Positions 53,840 through 64,000 of a DNA stretch of 64,000 bases are shown piece after piece (the first letter of the stretch is position 1; each line of letters opens with the position of its first letter). Source of the DNA: Oscheius onirici (taxonomy: Eukaryota > Nematoda > Chromadorea > Rhabditida > Rhabditidae). A program made the translations under genes and the position numbers. The DNA is taken from contig OW051472.1 of the NCBI GenBank assembly GCA_932521025.1, forward strand, positions 6,138,001 to 6,202,000, written 5' to 3'. Under the pieces are notes generated by a model, which saw nothing but the letters and a program-made list of their open reading frames with translations, had not been told where the DNA came from and did not search any database.

Positions 53840-56800
53840 TTGAAGAACACCAAATCTATTGACTCCAGAATCAGCCGGAGTTCCGGTACGGGCTGCGAGG
53901 CTCCATGTCCCGAGGGACAAATGTGGGACCTGATCGACGGCGGATCGCTCACCGAAGCAGTACTCTGGAGGGCGTCCGTCATTCTTGCCGTCGAGGTAAT
54001 TACTTTTTTTTTGAAACACCAAAAATGTTTCAGATTCTGCTGCTGGGAACCTCCGCCCTCAACATTTTTGTCATCCGAAGCAGTACCGAGCTCTACGACG
54101 TCATAGGATGCTATCTTGTAAGTACTATTTACTACTATGAATAAGCCATGAGGAACAATTAGCCTGGATCAAGTGTCTCCCTGGTCCTGAGAAAATAAAT
54201 CGCCCCGTCTGCCATCTCCTCGGCTGAGGTTGAATTATGAGAAGAAGGGCAGCTTTCGCTCACCCTTCTCTTTTTTGTTTTCTGGCGCCTAATTAGGAAG
54301 GTCAAGAGAAAGGAGGCGAACACAAAATGAGCATTCTTTGGAGCCCCGAAAGGAAGCTTTTGTTCTCTTGTGGAAGACGGAACGCTAAAAATAAGTATGG
54401 AGCACGTGAAGAAGAGAGATAAGAATCAGCAGAAACTATAATTGACAATGCATTTTTTTGACATTGGAGTTATCAGAAGTCAGTTTGACTCATTTTTTAA
54501 AGCGTGCCAAAATCAAACCGGGCCGTCCCCTCACCAAGTAGCGTAGCCCTCGATCAGCTTCTTGGAAGCTGGTGTTTTCCTACTTTCAATAAAAAGAACA
54601 ACTTCCAACTTCTTCAGTTCGTGTTTCCGTTTTCTACGCAACTCTTTGATTTTTTGCATTATTTTCTGCTAGAATCCAATCTTTATAAGGGCCGGGTTGC
54701 GAACACGGGCTGTTCCTTGCTCCCAAAACTACCTACCAGCGACTGTGCTTTGTGTTTCTCAAACTTCAATTTTCAGATCTCCTTGTCCGTAGCGGATCTC
54801 CTAGCAGCTTTGACCATCGTCCCACTGAGTCTTTACTCTACTCTAAATAAGAAATTCCAGCTCATGGGTATGTAGTTTTCATTGCTTTTTAACTTTCTTC
54901 TCTTTTCCAGGTGACAATTCTCTTCTATGTAAATCGACTTCCTATCTACAAATCGCCTTGTTTTGCTCAACAGTCTACACCTTTGCCTGGATATGCATCG
55001 ATCGGTTAGTTTTCAGTTGCCTCTCTAAGCTTCTTCTCACAGAGATTAGGAAATCGGGGCTTTTGCCTGCGGGGCACCAAACTGCATATTCATAAAGAAA
55101 AGTCAGGGGTTTCACATTGCCCCATTTTGGACCGGACACGCACGAGCGTAAGGGGAGAGGTCTCCCCCGACACGGAACATAATTAACGAGCACTCTTAAT
55201 GGCTAACGAGAGGGAAAGCATGTTGACTAATGACCAGCATTTTGGATGCAAATTAAGGGACAAAAAAACTCTTGATCGAAGGAAGGGGGACAAGTTAAAG
55301 GATTAATATTAGGGATTGTTTGCTAATTTTGATAGCCGCGTGGGAAGATTCGGAAAATATTTAATGTTCAACGGAAACTGATCTACCAAGTTACGGTTTT
55401 CAGTTTGTTGCTGCTGACTGGTAGAATAGTTTAAAGTGGATTAGGACAGTTTAAATTTAAATTTCCAAAAAAAATATTTTCCAACTATTGTTGCCAGTTT
55501 AACTCAATGTCCTTTTGTTAAATGCTTCAAGAATTTTTCCCAAACTCCAAATTCAAGTCGGAGCATATGAAACCGGTCTTGAAATTGCATTTGGCATTCA
55601 TGGAAATGCGCGCGACTCCGATTGCAGGAAGCAGAATCGGCAGTGTCTCTCTCTTACTAACACAAATCCAATTTCCATCTCACACACATGCTGGGGGCGT
55701 GTGTAGGAAAAGGCCTTATGGTGGTCATATACCAGCGGAAGCCATTAAAATTCAATTTCACACATCCATGGACCAAATTAAGAGTCTAGGGGAGAAGAGC
55801 CGTCAGAGAGCCTGCAGGAGGGAAAACGTTAATTAAATCCCCTGTTGAAAAATGAGGTGCTATTCATTTTTCCGAGGACATCACAATGGACTTTTTCCTA
55901 CGTATAGAGTGTAGGTGGCTGCAATTCTGAACAGTCTGTAGTCATGGTTTCCTTTTAGAATTCATCTAAAGCGGGGAAACAATGGGCTGCTGTGAGGTCG
56001 TATGAGAAGAAAAGGATCTGCTGAAATAAAGAACTACGGGGTACAATACACAAGGCTGTTTTTATAATGTTTTGAATTTTGATCTTGAATCTACTGCTGA
56101 ACTGTAGACTACCAATTCGACCAAAACCATTTTAAATTGCTCCCAACTCTCTGTGTATGTGTATAGGTGTCGGAAGCCTTAATTGGCAACAATATGGGGA
56201 AATTTGTGAAGATCTGATAAAGTTGTTTTTTTGTTTTGTTTTGCAAAAGTATCTTCAAAACACCTGAATGAGTCAATTAGTCACTTTGGTCAACACTAGG
56301 TAGGAGAACATTGGGTACATCTTGTGTGGTTACTTTTAGACGAGTATATGGTTGCTCAGAGGAAAACCAAAGCACAGTGGGACAGAGTGTCAGACTTTGC
56401 AAAAGAAGGGAATCTTTACGTCTAGGAGCCCAGATAAGGGCTAACCGTATACTAAAATTGCTTGTGATGCTCATTGGTTTCACCGAATTACTCTCCAACT
56501 ATTACCTCGACACCTAAAATATACTAAACGCTTTCTTTTTATTCCAACGAATTTTGCGACCACATTTGTTTTTTGTACAGTGAATCTAAATCTAAATCTT
56601 ACTACTTGCAAGTAAAGCCATATCAACAGTTTTTTCCAGATACGCTGCCATGATGAAGCCATCACGTTATGCTGATCAGTCTCTAACTCGTTGCAAATGT
56701 TGGATCGTCTTCAGTTGGATTACTTCTCTTCTACTATGTAGTCCCATAGTCGTAGCCCAGATGCAGGTCAGTTCTTTGAACACAATTCCGTCCAAGAGAT

Positions 56801-58215
56801 ACTCAAGATGAAATGCTGAAGGTCGGAAGCTAAATGTTCGTCTCCGGGGAGAGTCAAGGGAGGTGACGTCAGTCTCAGAGTGAGAGAGGGGATCGATTCG
56901 CTCCGCTACATGTATTAGTGAATTGTCTGTGAGACAAAGCGGCCCGGATATGGACCACCGGCCCTTTTTAGGAAGAGGAACAAGACGGGGAATCAGGAAG
57001 ACAAATATTTTTTGAGAAAGAAAGCCTTTTAGACAGAGATATCTAGTGATTTTTGAATCTAAAAGAATGAATTTTTCAGGTAGTCTTTCTCGAAGATGTT
57101 CAGCTGTGTGTTCTGGACTGGTCAGCCACATCAGCCTACAGTATAACGTTGTTGGTTCTTGTCTTTCTGCCAACGCTGGCGACAGTGTCAAATACGGGTT
57201 ATAAGATCATCAGCGCCATGAGGAACAAAGAAGAGGTGTGCCTTTTTGTTTCGATTTTCCTTAGTTCAACATTTTAAAGAATTTTTATCTTCAAACAAGA
57301 ACGGTTAGGAAGCAACCGAATATCTCGTTTTTTGTTAGCCTATATAACTTACAATAGTTCATCGAAAAGCACATATGAATAGGTCAAATGACACCCATTT
57401 CTGATACTTCTTTCAATATCCCCCGAGGATTGACCCAAAATGATGCGTGGTGACTGGTAGCAGAAGCCAATTACGCTTCCAGGGGACGGGTATCTTCACA
57501 CCATTTTGGCTTCGGAAACAAGATTAGGAGCAGATTTCTAGTCGAGGAAAAAGAAAATAGTAGGATTTCAGCTGGAGGACAGTCAACGATTGGTGATAGA
57601 GACTGATCCCAACTTTCAACTGTCAATGTTTCTCATGCTCACCTTCGTCGCCTCATGGATCCCCATATTGATAATCAAAATATGGGAGTACTTAACACCG
57701 CCAGAGCCCGACAGCGACATATCAATTGTGAGTTTTTGTCTTATCTTTTCATTTTCTTTCTGCAAAGTCATAGGTTTTTGGGTAGCAAAGGTTAGACATG
57801 GGAGGATGTCATAGATCGAATGTCATTGACTGGCAGGATACGGTGCAAAATGGAATGGAACAACAGAGACAGCAGGTTGAATGACATAAGAGGAGATTGG
57901 TCCGAAATAAGATAAGAATCTTGTACTCGAGCAGAATCCGAGTATAGTAACAATGCTTTGTAGTTCAAACAGGAGAGGGACATGAGAGCAGTGACGAGAG
58001 AGCAAAGAAAATTTTACAACACAGAGGACAAAAACTGAGTGACCAGAGAATTTCAGATCACGTTCGTATGTACATGGATAGCAATAGTCGGTCCGTCGTC
58101 GAAATTCCTCATCTACATGACATTCAACCGTTCATTTCGAGCCAGTTTCTTCAGCTGTTTTGGCTGTTGTCTGAGTTCTCGAAGGAGTGAATATCGCGAC
58201 ATTGGCTATCTCTGA
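53840..58215 (+). CDS. Class A orphan G-protein-coupled receptor (GPR21/GPR52-like)
   Basis: Plasma-membrane 7TM receptor. Exons: ~53840-53995, 54034-54117, 54777-54867, 54911-55004, 56640-56766, 57080-57235, 57572-57729 and 58057-58215. After an extracellular [10 protein letters not shown]...CEAPCPEG segment come [25 protein letters not shown] (TM1), [17 protein letters not shown] (TM2), [22 protein letters not shown] with the DRY-type CIDRY (TM3), [20 protein letters not shown] (TM4), [20 protein letters not shown] (TM5, with the loop Cys), [20 protein letters not shown] with the Trp-Ile-Pro of TM6, and [20 protein letters not shown] (TM7). The short Cys-rich tail is [11 protein letters not shown]. 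The loop-2 and TM7 patterns recall GPR21/GPR52, but a nematode-specific orphan is equally possible. The true start is not fixed. The intron at 55005-56639 carries a repeat copy. Confidence 0.8.
56110..56250. repeat. Dispersed repeat fragment in the GPCR intron
   Basis: CATTTTAAATTGCTCCCAAC + TCTCTGTGTATG and GGGGAAATTTGTGAAGATCT match the copy near 5705-5780. Confidence 0.6.
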
Positions 58216-58376
58216 TCCCTATACAAAGGGTCTTCTCAACTTAGAAATCCGGGTAACTGTTCAGAGCGAAAACTAGGTCGATTCAATTGTGTCCCTCACC
58301 CCTCCCCAAACGGTATTGCTCATTTGTAAAATACGTAAAATAGACAAAATTTGTAAAAATAATATTGAGATTATAA

Positions 58377-58939
58377 AGTCTGTTCACAAAAAACAACCAA
58401 ATCACGGATGTTCGCGGGCATTTTGCCCGCGAATTCAAACAGCTGAAAATTGAATTTTCGCCTTTCACTGGGACTTCATTTGCGTCGTTTTCTCGGTAAT
58501 TTCTGCTGTTTTAGGCCCGTTTAGTTCTTCAAACAACAAAAGAAGCAACAATGTTCAAGAACAATGCTATACTAATTTGTAAACCACAGAAAAATTCCAT
58601 GAATTTAGAGAAACATTATTCTCGCCAGGTTTCATGCTCTGCTAACACCAAGCAAGAAGTTTCCAACCTTCAGGGGTTGAAGGAGACATTCTCAAAAGCT
58701 ATGATTGACAAAACAATCCTTTTATTGCTCGCACGTGTTCACCTTGCACGTTTACTGCAAGAGTTGTATGTGTGCTACGTTATCACGCTGAGAAGAGCTG
58801 AAAAATACGGAAAAACTCAAAATGATGGAGCAAATATCAACCGAAGAGAAATTCTTCAAATAATTTTCAGCTGTTTGAATTCGCGGTCAAAAAGCCCGCG
58901 AACACCCGGGATTTGGTTGTTTTTTTTGTGAATAGACTA
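58377..58939. mobile_element. MITE with inverted ends and a small internal frame
   Basis: AGTCTGTTCACAAAAAACAA + CCAAATC (58377) and the complement GATTTGGTTGTTTTTTTTGT + GAATAGACT (to 58938) enclose about 560 bp; GCCCGCGAATTCAAACAGCT near 58432 is matched by AGCTGTTTGAATTCGCGGTC at 58870. A 126-codon frame (58551-58931) runs into the right arm. It contains a hydrophobic helix (MIDKTILLLLARVHLARLLQ) but no transposase motif. Confidence 0.75.
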
Positions 58940-58945
58940 TGGTTT

Positions 58946-59100
58946 GTTCAAAAAAAAGAGCTCGACCATAACCCATTTAATTCGCTTCGAGACCGGAATA
59001 ACAAACAGAAAGCTGAGTATCCTATGTTTCCATGTTATAAGGGTCTCGCGCGGAGATAAATGGGTTACGGTCGAGCTCTCTTTTTTTTTTTGAACACACC
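58946..59100. mobile_element. Short MITE, 155 bp
   Basis: TTGTTCAAAAAAAAGAGCTC + GACCATAACCCATTTA (58944) and the complement TAAATGGGTTACGGTCGAGC...TTTTGAACA (to 59098). It directly abuts the previous MITE and its TGTTCAAAAAAA end resembles that of the element at 12053-13499. Confidence 0.85.
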
Positions 59101-60240
59101 ATATATATTATATTTTCGACTTAAACAAGTGTCCTTATTTATTAAGAAAATTTCCTCCTACCCAGCACTGCTTTTACACATTCCCAGCAAGACTTTCTTT
59201 CCATTTTTGAACTCAACCATTGTTGTGTTTTTCTTCTTTACAGAGAATATTAAATATTTATTTTTCGTTGTTCATTGCGAAGATTTGACGACTACAAAAG
59301 ACGAATTAATCTAAAGAAGGTTCTAGCATGGTCAACAAGTTTGCAAGAAATCGTTGTTCCCAATTCTTAGAAGAAGAATAAATTTTTTTTTCAACCTCTT
59401 CTACAGAAGAAACGCAAACACAGTAACGTCTATGAACGCGGTTTCTTTCAATAGCTCTGGCTACTACAACTTTTCCGTGCACCTGTAGATGTAAAGATGT
59501 ACAAGTGTAATTAATTGGCGTATCTTCTCCCCCGATTTTGTTGTCGTTAAAATTCTTTCATCGGTTCGCATTAGCGAATGATCGGACGGAAGTCTGTAAC
59601 TGTTCGTCGTGGACCCAAATGGCACAGACCTGAGATTACTTTCATCTCTCTACTACTAAAGCACACTAAAGCGTCTGTGGTGGACTATGACCGAGGCCAT
59701 GGGATTCGTCGCGACCAGTCAGAAATTGTCAGGATTAGATGGTTACTTTTTAACTTGGAATGGGAACGAGTCGAGAAAAGTAAGGGTTTGTCAAGAGATT
59801 AAGCGATTAACCGAATTGGACTACAATTGAACTATTCTGTTCTGACTACAGCCGTTGTCGACTGTTGGTTTTATCTATGATGGATTAACATACCACTGTA
59901 AGCTCTTCGATAGAATATTCGTAAATTTCTTCGGAAGTATGGAGCCGACGGTGACTTTTCTGGAGAAAACACCGGCTATTTTGTAGGGTGAAAATATGGA
60001 AAGTAGATCCTTGGACATACTAAAAAAGACTGAACATGCTATTTTAAGGAGAAAAAAAAGAGGAAAATACTTTCCTTGTACCAACCAAACCTTTACAGAA
60101 TATAATTTTGAATGGAGAGATATATATCACGGACGCAATTTTACGTACTCCGTTCCGCAAACGGTGACCATTTATTTCGTTTGCATTCTCCTTGTTTTTC
60201 TTCCATTAAAACATTCAAAAAAACATTCTTTTATAGGAAA
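59101..60240. other. Intergenic, no gene seen
   Basis: TCTCTCTACTACTAAAGCAC at 59646 is a fragment of the dispersed family. The short frames show no motif. CATTCTTTTATAG ending at 60236 looks like the trans-splice acceptor for the next gene. Confidence 0.4.
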
Positions 60241-60872
60241 ATGATTGATTACTGCACCTCAAACCGAATATTCAGCTTTATCCTAGCTCTGATTGGATTC
60301 TCGGTGCTGATCTTCTTTGTAGAAGAATATGCTGAAAGTAACGAAACAAACGAAATGAAATTCAAAAAATATCAATCTAAAGGCAAGGTTAAAATACTTT
60401 TTAGCGTTTATTTTTTTTTCGCCGGGCATATAGAATCACTGTCATTTTTCAGAAGAAGCAGAAAAGCACGCAGCTCACTCGTCCAATGACTGCTGGCTAA
60501 AGGAGCCGTACACTTATGTGCAATCCTGCGAACCTTGTTCGGATTTCGAAATTAATGCCATCAAAGCGAGTAAGTGATATTTTTCGCATCTTTGATCGAG
60601 ATTTTTTTAGAACATTGCTTACCAACAGGACTTTATGACAAACTGAACTGTAGCAGATCAGGAGTCTTGGCTTTGAGGCCTTGTACGTCGAGAAGTCGTG
60701 GTGACAAGGTATAAAATGCATTTAAAAGTGTAAACCAAGGGCTTAGCCCTACTTCTGGTGGTTCTTCGCTATAAATTTCATCTTAATGATCATAAGTACA
60801 GCCGTGGCCGTGAAAAGAAAGGAATTTTTGGGAAGGAATGCATACATGAGAGTCCAGCAACAGTTTGAATAG
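60241..60872 (+). CDS. JTB (jumping translocation breakpoint) family protein
   Basis: Single-pass type I membrane protein; human JTB is linked to mitosis, mitochondria and tumour biology. Four exons join in frame: 60241-60337, 60453-60569, 60611-60708 and 60747-60872, giving 145 residues against 146 in human JTB. A signal anchor is present (NRIFSFILALIGFSVLIFF). The luminal Cys motif NDCWLKEPYTYVQSCEPCSD, then HCLPTGLYDKLNCSRSG and RPCTS, matches JTB's CWLVEE...C.PC...C.PTGY...CS. After it come the membrane segment YFWWFFAINFILMIISTAVA and a short basic tail ending RVQQQFE. The start follows a likely trans-splice acceptor by 4 nt. The donor at 60338 (GTAACG) was chosen because it is the only one giving the right phase. 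Confidence 0.88.
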
Positions 60873-61071
60873 GTAAGCATCGATAGACTTTATTTTTATG
60901 TTACAAAATTTCCAGGAGAAAAGACGGAATTTTCCGGGAACTGAATTCAAATTGGCTTCAAATCAGCTACGGGACTGGTTTATTCTACAATTAATTAACA
61001 CCAGGACAACACATGTGATACATACTTATCGGGTACCGTAAAAAGCTTTTTCTCTTTTCTTGATGTAATAT
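60873..61071. other. Short convergent intergenic stretch
   Basis: Holds the 3' ends of the JTB-like gene (+) and the membrane-protein gene (-). No motif noted. Confidence 0.4.
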
Positions 61072-62142
61072 TTATATCATTTCGGCTGCTCTTTTAGCAG
61101 AAATTGAACGAAGAACACGTCGCCGGTCTTTTTCGATCTGATTTTCAGCCATTTTCTTTTGCTCACTCTCCCAATTACCTCGGACAAAAATCGGACAAAA
61201 AACCATAATCTCTCCGCATTCTGTCTCTGTAAAGTTTTCCGTCTCTTTTAACCAGAACGCAACTTTGCGAACTGGGAAGGTCCAAATACAAATCAATGAA
61301 GTGAGCAGATTTCTCCACTCTTGAGCGGAAAACTCCGTGAAGAAACGACTTTTTGAAAGGGACGGTGAAGTCTTTCGAACATTGAAAGCTCGAAGAACTA
61401 TGAAACAACCGATAAGAGTCAGGACAATTCTGGAATTTATTTGTTTTTCTACTTTTTGTCAATGTTGACTTACGCGATAGGAATGATTCTGATGAAAATT
61501 TTCGTCATGAGGTTCTCGCAACCGTCCACAGTACATTCGTTTTGTGGCGGGCACAGCCAATACAGGCTGGTAGGCTCAAAGCCAGAAGTGAGACTGAGCA
61601 AAAAATGAATTTGCTAAAATTATTGTTTAGGAACGTACGTTTTCATAGCCAGGATAGGTGTCGATTGCAGTAGAACATGGAACCGATTGCGGTTTCCACC
61701 ATCACAGCGACTCGTCCTCATCCCAAAAATACAAAACTCTCCCCATTGTGAAAATGTCTTTAAGATCGATGCTCTTTTCCAATGTTTCGTAGAGAATATT
61801 GATGTTGGCCAGAAGGCGTTCAACTTTCAGATCACTGAAGAAGTTTAAACAATAAAAAGGAGTGTAGAACCAACTCGATTTCGTAGACCATAGCTTGTAC
61901 GAATAGGAGTCTTCTAACAATAAGGCTGAGCTCGTTCTGCAGATCGTTAAAAGCTACCGTACTCGGTTATTGGCGTTTTCATACAAAACATTGCTAATTG
62001 TAGGCACAAGCACACTATTCAGAGTTTTGTTGAGAACGCGATCGTAAAGGAGAATGCGTCTGCTCCAGGAAACTGAGAGTCTGAATGTAAACTGGATCTG
62101 TTTCACACTGGTAAGAAAAAGTTCACTTTTTAAGTTTCTCAC
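61072..62142 (-). CDS. Unidentified membrane protein
   Basis: Five exons can be joined: 62142-~61957 (MRNLKSELFLTSVKQIQFTF to VLYENANNR), ~61942-61880 (NELSLIVRRLLFVQAMVYEI), ~61838-61722 (DLKVERLLANINILYETLEK), ~61589-61474 (TSGFEPTSLYWLCPPQNECT, then IFIRIIPIA) and ~61432-61072 (IVLTLIGCFIVLRAFNVRKT to SISAKRAAEMI, TAA). One membrane helix is clear (IFIRIIPIAIVLTLIGCFIV) and LLTSLICIWTFPVRKVAFWL may be a second. Three Cys in LCPPQNECTVDGC suggest an extracellular loop. The helix pair with a basic inner loop recalls TM5-TM6 of Srw-type receptors, but the front half does not look like a 7TM protein. I do not assign a family. Confidence 0.55.
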
Positions 62143-62206
62143 TACATTTATTTCCTGTTAAAAGTTTCAGTCGTAACTGCGACCATTGATCTTCTTCTTG
62201 CCGCCC

Positions 62207-63870
62207 TTAAAAGTTGTGGCACGACTTTCGTTGAGCAGACGTCTTCCCTCCTAAAGCATCCAAATCTGACTTTCTCAACTGCTGACTTGCCTTCTTCTCC
62301 TTCTTTCTCCACATCTTCTGGACCGACTTTTGTTGTCTCCTCAGCTCCTTCTCATCGCCCGACATTTTCTGTCGATCCTTCTCGTCGTAGATTTCGCCAA
62401 TAATCTCCTCCAGAAGATCTTCCAAAGTCACAATGCCGGTCGGAACGTTTTTCATCTCGCTGTGGATGAACTCGGTCACAATGACCATTGTGGCATTGTT
62501 GCGAAGCGTCATCATGAGCTGTGGCACTGGTGTGTCGCCTGGCACGAACCGGCAGGAGCTCTCTCGTGGCCACAGCTGTAGAATTGTGCCGACAGTGATG
62601 AATTCTGACTCTTCCAGCAGCAGGAGATCCTTCACATTGAGTACACCGATAATCTTAAAGGCCAAGTTTATTTTCCAAAAGAACGACGCTCACATTGCTC
62701 TGATCACCTTCCTTGCAGACGGGCATTCTCGTGTGACCCATCTTGGCCGTCGTTCGTAGCTTCTTGTTGATAATGTCCTGATCACTCAACATTTTGACTT
62801 GCGAAAGCGGCGTCATCACATCCTTGGCACATTTCTTTCGCAGCTCCAACGTATTGTTGGCAATCATGGCCATTTTGTCCTTACGACCGGCGAAACGGGC
62901 AATTTCACGTACAGCAGCGGATTTGGTCTTCTCCGATCCCATAAGAGCATTCAGAGCCCAGCTGAGAGGTTTTGCCAGCGGAAACATGAGGAAGGTGAAG
63001 AAGTGCATGACCATTTTGAGCTTAGAGCCGAGTTGGAGAGCATATTTGGTGCAGATGATTTGTGGAGTGATTTCGCCAAAGACAAGCAGGACAACCGCGG
63101 GACAGCCGGTCAACAGGATGTGTTTGAGCCAGTCTTGAATGACAATATTCTCTGTCAGCTTGTCGAAAAACAGAGTCAAGATGATGTTGACCAGATTGTT
63201 GCCCAGAATGATGGTACAGATCATGAGATTCGTGTCCTGTCGAATCGGAATGATGTCCTCGGCACATTTTCGCATTTTCGGGTCATCGTCGTAGTTCTTG
63301 ATCATCTCGAGTGTCCCGACGTCAAGAGAAAGAAGAGCCAGATTGAGCCCACTGAACAGGAAACTGAGACTAATGCAGATCACCCAGGCTATTATGTACC
63401 ATTTTTGGTTGTCTGAAAGATAAGATTTGTTTAGGAGAAAGAGACAGAATCTAACTGTCGGAAGGGTCGAACATGATCTCTCTATGGATGGCAAAATCAA
63501 CTGGCGGTATTGTACAGACGAAGAGAGTCATAGCCTCCGTAGGTAGTGGATCCAACTTCTGTATGGTGACCGAAATCCAACTCGAATTCCGTTCCATGTT
63601 GTCCGTTTTCATGGTCTCTTTTCCACAGTGCTCCTCTTCACTCAGAAAAATGCGCTCAATTTGATCGGGCTCGTCGAAAAAAATGGAGATTCTTGGACAT
63701 GTAGTGTTCACTTCGAGATAGTTCAGATAGGCCGGCGAGTGGTCTGCTGCACCCCAAAACTCGGATTTTTCCAGTCTGACCGTAGCTATTCTAAATTGGA
63801 TTTCTTCCCGAATTCAAAGAAAAAGTACACACAGCATCAGAAATAGAAGAAGACAGTCGCATAGCTGCAT
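62207..63870 (-). CDS. CNNM (ancient conserved domain / CorC-like) divalent cation transport mediator
   Basis: Membrane protein of the CNNM family, linked to Mg2+ efflux. Exons: 63870-63833, 63790-63456, 63412-62694 and 62653-62207. A signal peptide (MQLCDCLLLFLMLIATVRLE) leads into an extracellular domain. The DUF21 membrane block is WVICISLSFLFSGLNLALLS...TIILGNNLVNIILTLFF and VLLVFGEITPQIICTKYALQ, including the conserved FGE(I)TPQ and the early Ser/Asn-rich SGLNLALLSLD. The CBS pair follows: KDVMTPLSQVKMLSDQD, HTRMPVCKEGDQSN|IIGVLNVKDLLLL, and NNATMVIVTEFIH...GIVTLEDLLEEIIGEIYDE. The C-terminus after KMWRKKEKK is uncertain: the plain reading stops at 62207, while a GC-AG intron would move the stop to 62167 (see findings). 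No C-terminal cyclic-nucleotide-like domain is present. Confidence 0.88.
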
Positions 63871-64000
63871 AACTTTCGAAGAACCTCTGACTTTTTTCAA
63901 GAAACTTATATGGTTTTCCTAACGACTAAAGTTAAACGACTACAGTTAAATGTTTTGTTTCAAAAGAAACTTTTTTTGGCAATTTTAAAAGTCAATTAGT
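63871..64000. other. Upstream of the CNNM gene
   Basis: AT-rich, contains a tandem AACGACTAAAGTTAAACGAC + TACAGTTAA. Nothing else is recognised. Confidence 0.4.

Noticed and set aside
58551-58931. 126-codon frame in the MITE as a real gene
   Set aside because: It runs into the inverted arm and the same arm translates similarly at the other end (FSCLNSR...); no transposase or other motif.
62799-63416. 205-codon + strand frame opposite the CNNM membrane exon
   Set aside because: It is antisense to a clearly conserved DUF21/CBS exon and has no motif of its own.
1-64000. CRISPR arrays, bacterial operons, rRNA genes or viral sequences
   Set aside because: None seen. The splice-rich gene structures and families are nematode nuclear.

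Overview
The window comes from a nematode nuclear genome, almost certainly Caenorhabditis or a close relative. It is AT-rich, genes are broken by many 35-50 bp GT-AG introns, splice acceptors are of the TTTCAG type (some lie just upstream of start codons, as trans-splice sites do), intergenic DNA is full of MITE-like inverted repeats, and the genes include Str-superfamily chemoreceptors and nematode F-box-like families. All gene models below were built by eye from open frames, splice signals and family knowledge. Where two exons cannot be joined in frame I say so.

Layout. 0.16-3.74 kb (+): a KDM4/JMJD-2 histone demethylase. 3.92-5.38 kb (-): a SIRT4-type mitochondrial sirtuin. 6.5-7.3 kb (+): an F-box-like gene truncated by repeats. 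7.3-9.4 kb: transposon remnants (an ISXO2/Merlin-like transposase and the cysteine-rich end of an integrase). 9.8-11.8 kb (-): a PUM3/PUF-12 pumilio protein. 11.8-18.6 kb: a transposon graveyard of nested foldback elements with a broken MULE-like transposase. 19.4-20.3 kb (-): the bHLH-Zip factor MXL-3, with two CACGTG boxes upstream. 20.3-25.4 kb: no gene I can support.

25.4-32.9 kb: three related chemoreceptors (one dead on -, one damaged and one intact on +) and a small secreted beta/gamma-crystallin-like protein (-). 33.1-44.0 kb (-): the two halves of a FARP protein, FERM-FA (38.6-44.0) followed by DH-PH-PH (33.1-37.6), with an F-box-like gene on the other strand inside a DH intron. 45.8-50.2 kb (-): a tandemly duplicated two-ORF F-box-like cassette. 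50.5-51.4 kb (-): an unidentified Ser/Thr-rich frame. 53.8-58.2 kb (+): a class A orphan GPCR. 58.4-59.1 kb: two MITEs. 60.2-60.9 kb (+): a JTB orthologue. 61.1-62.1 kb (-): an unidentified membrane protein. 62.2-63.9 kb (-): a CNNM/CorC-type transporter.

The genes do not form one pathway. MXL-3 and the sirtuin both act in metabolism, and from memory C. elegans mxl-3 and the sir-2.2/2.3 genes also lie close together on the X. The strongest leads are the FARP locus apparently split into two adjacent transcription units, the F-box cassette in which each of two stop codons is followed in frame and after exactly 6 nt by the next ATG, the fused second cassette copy, and the clear JTB and crystallin-like genes.
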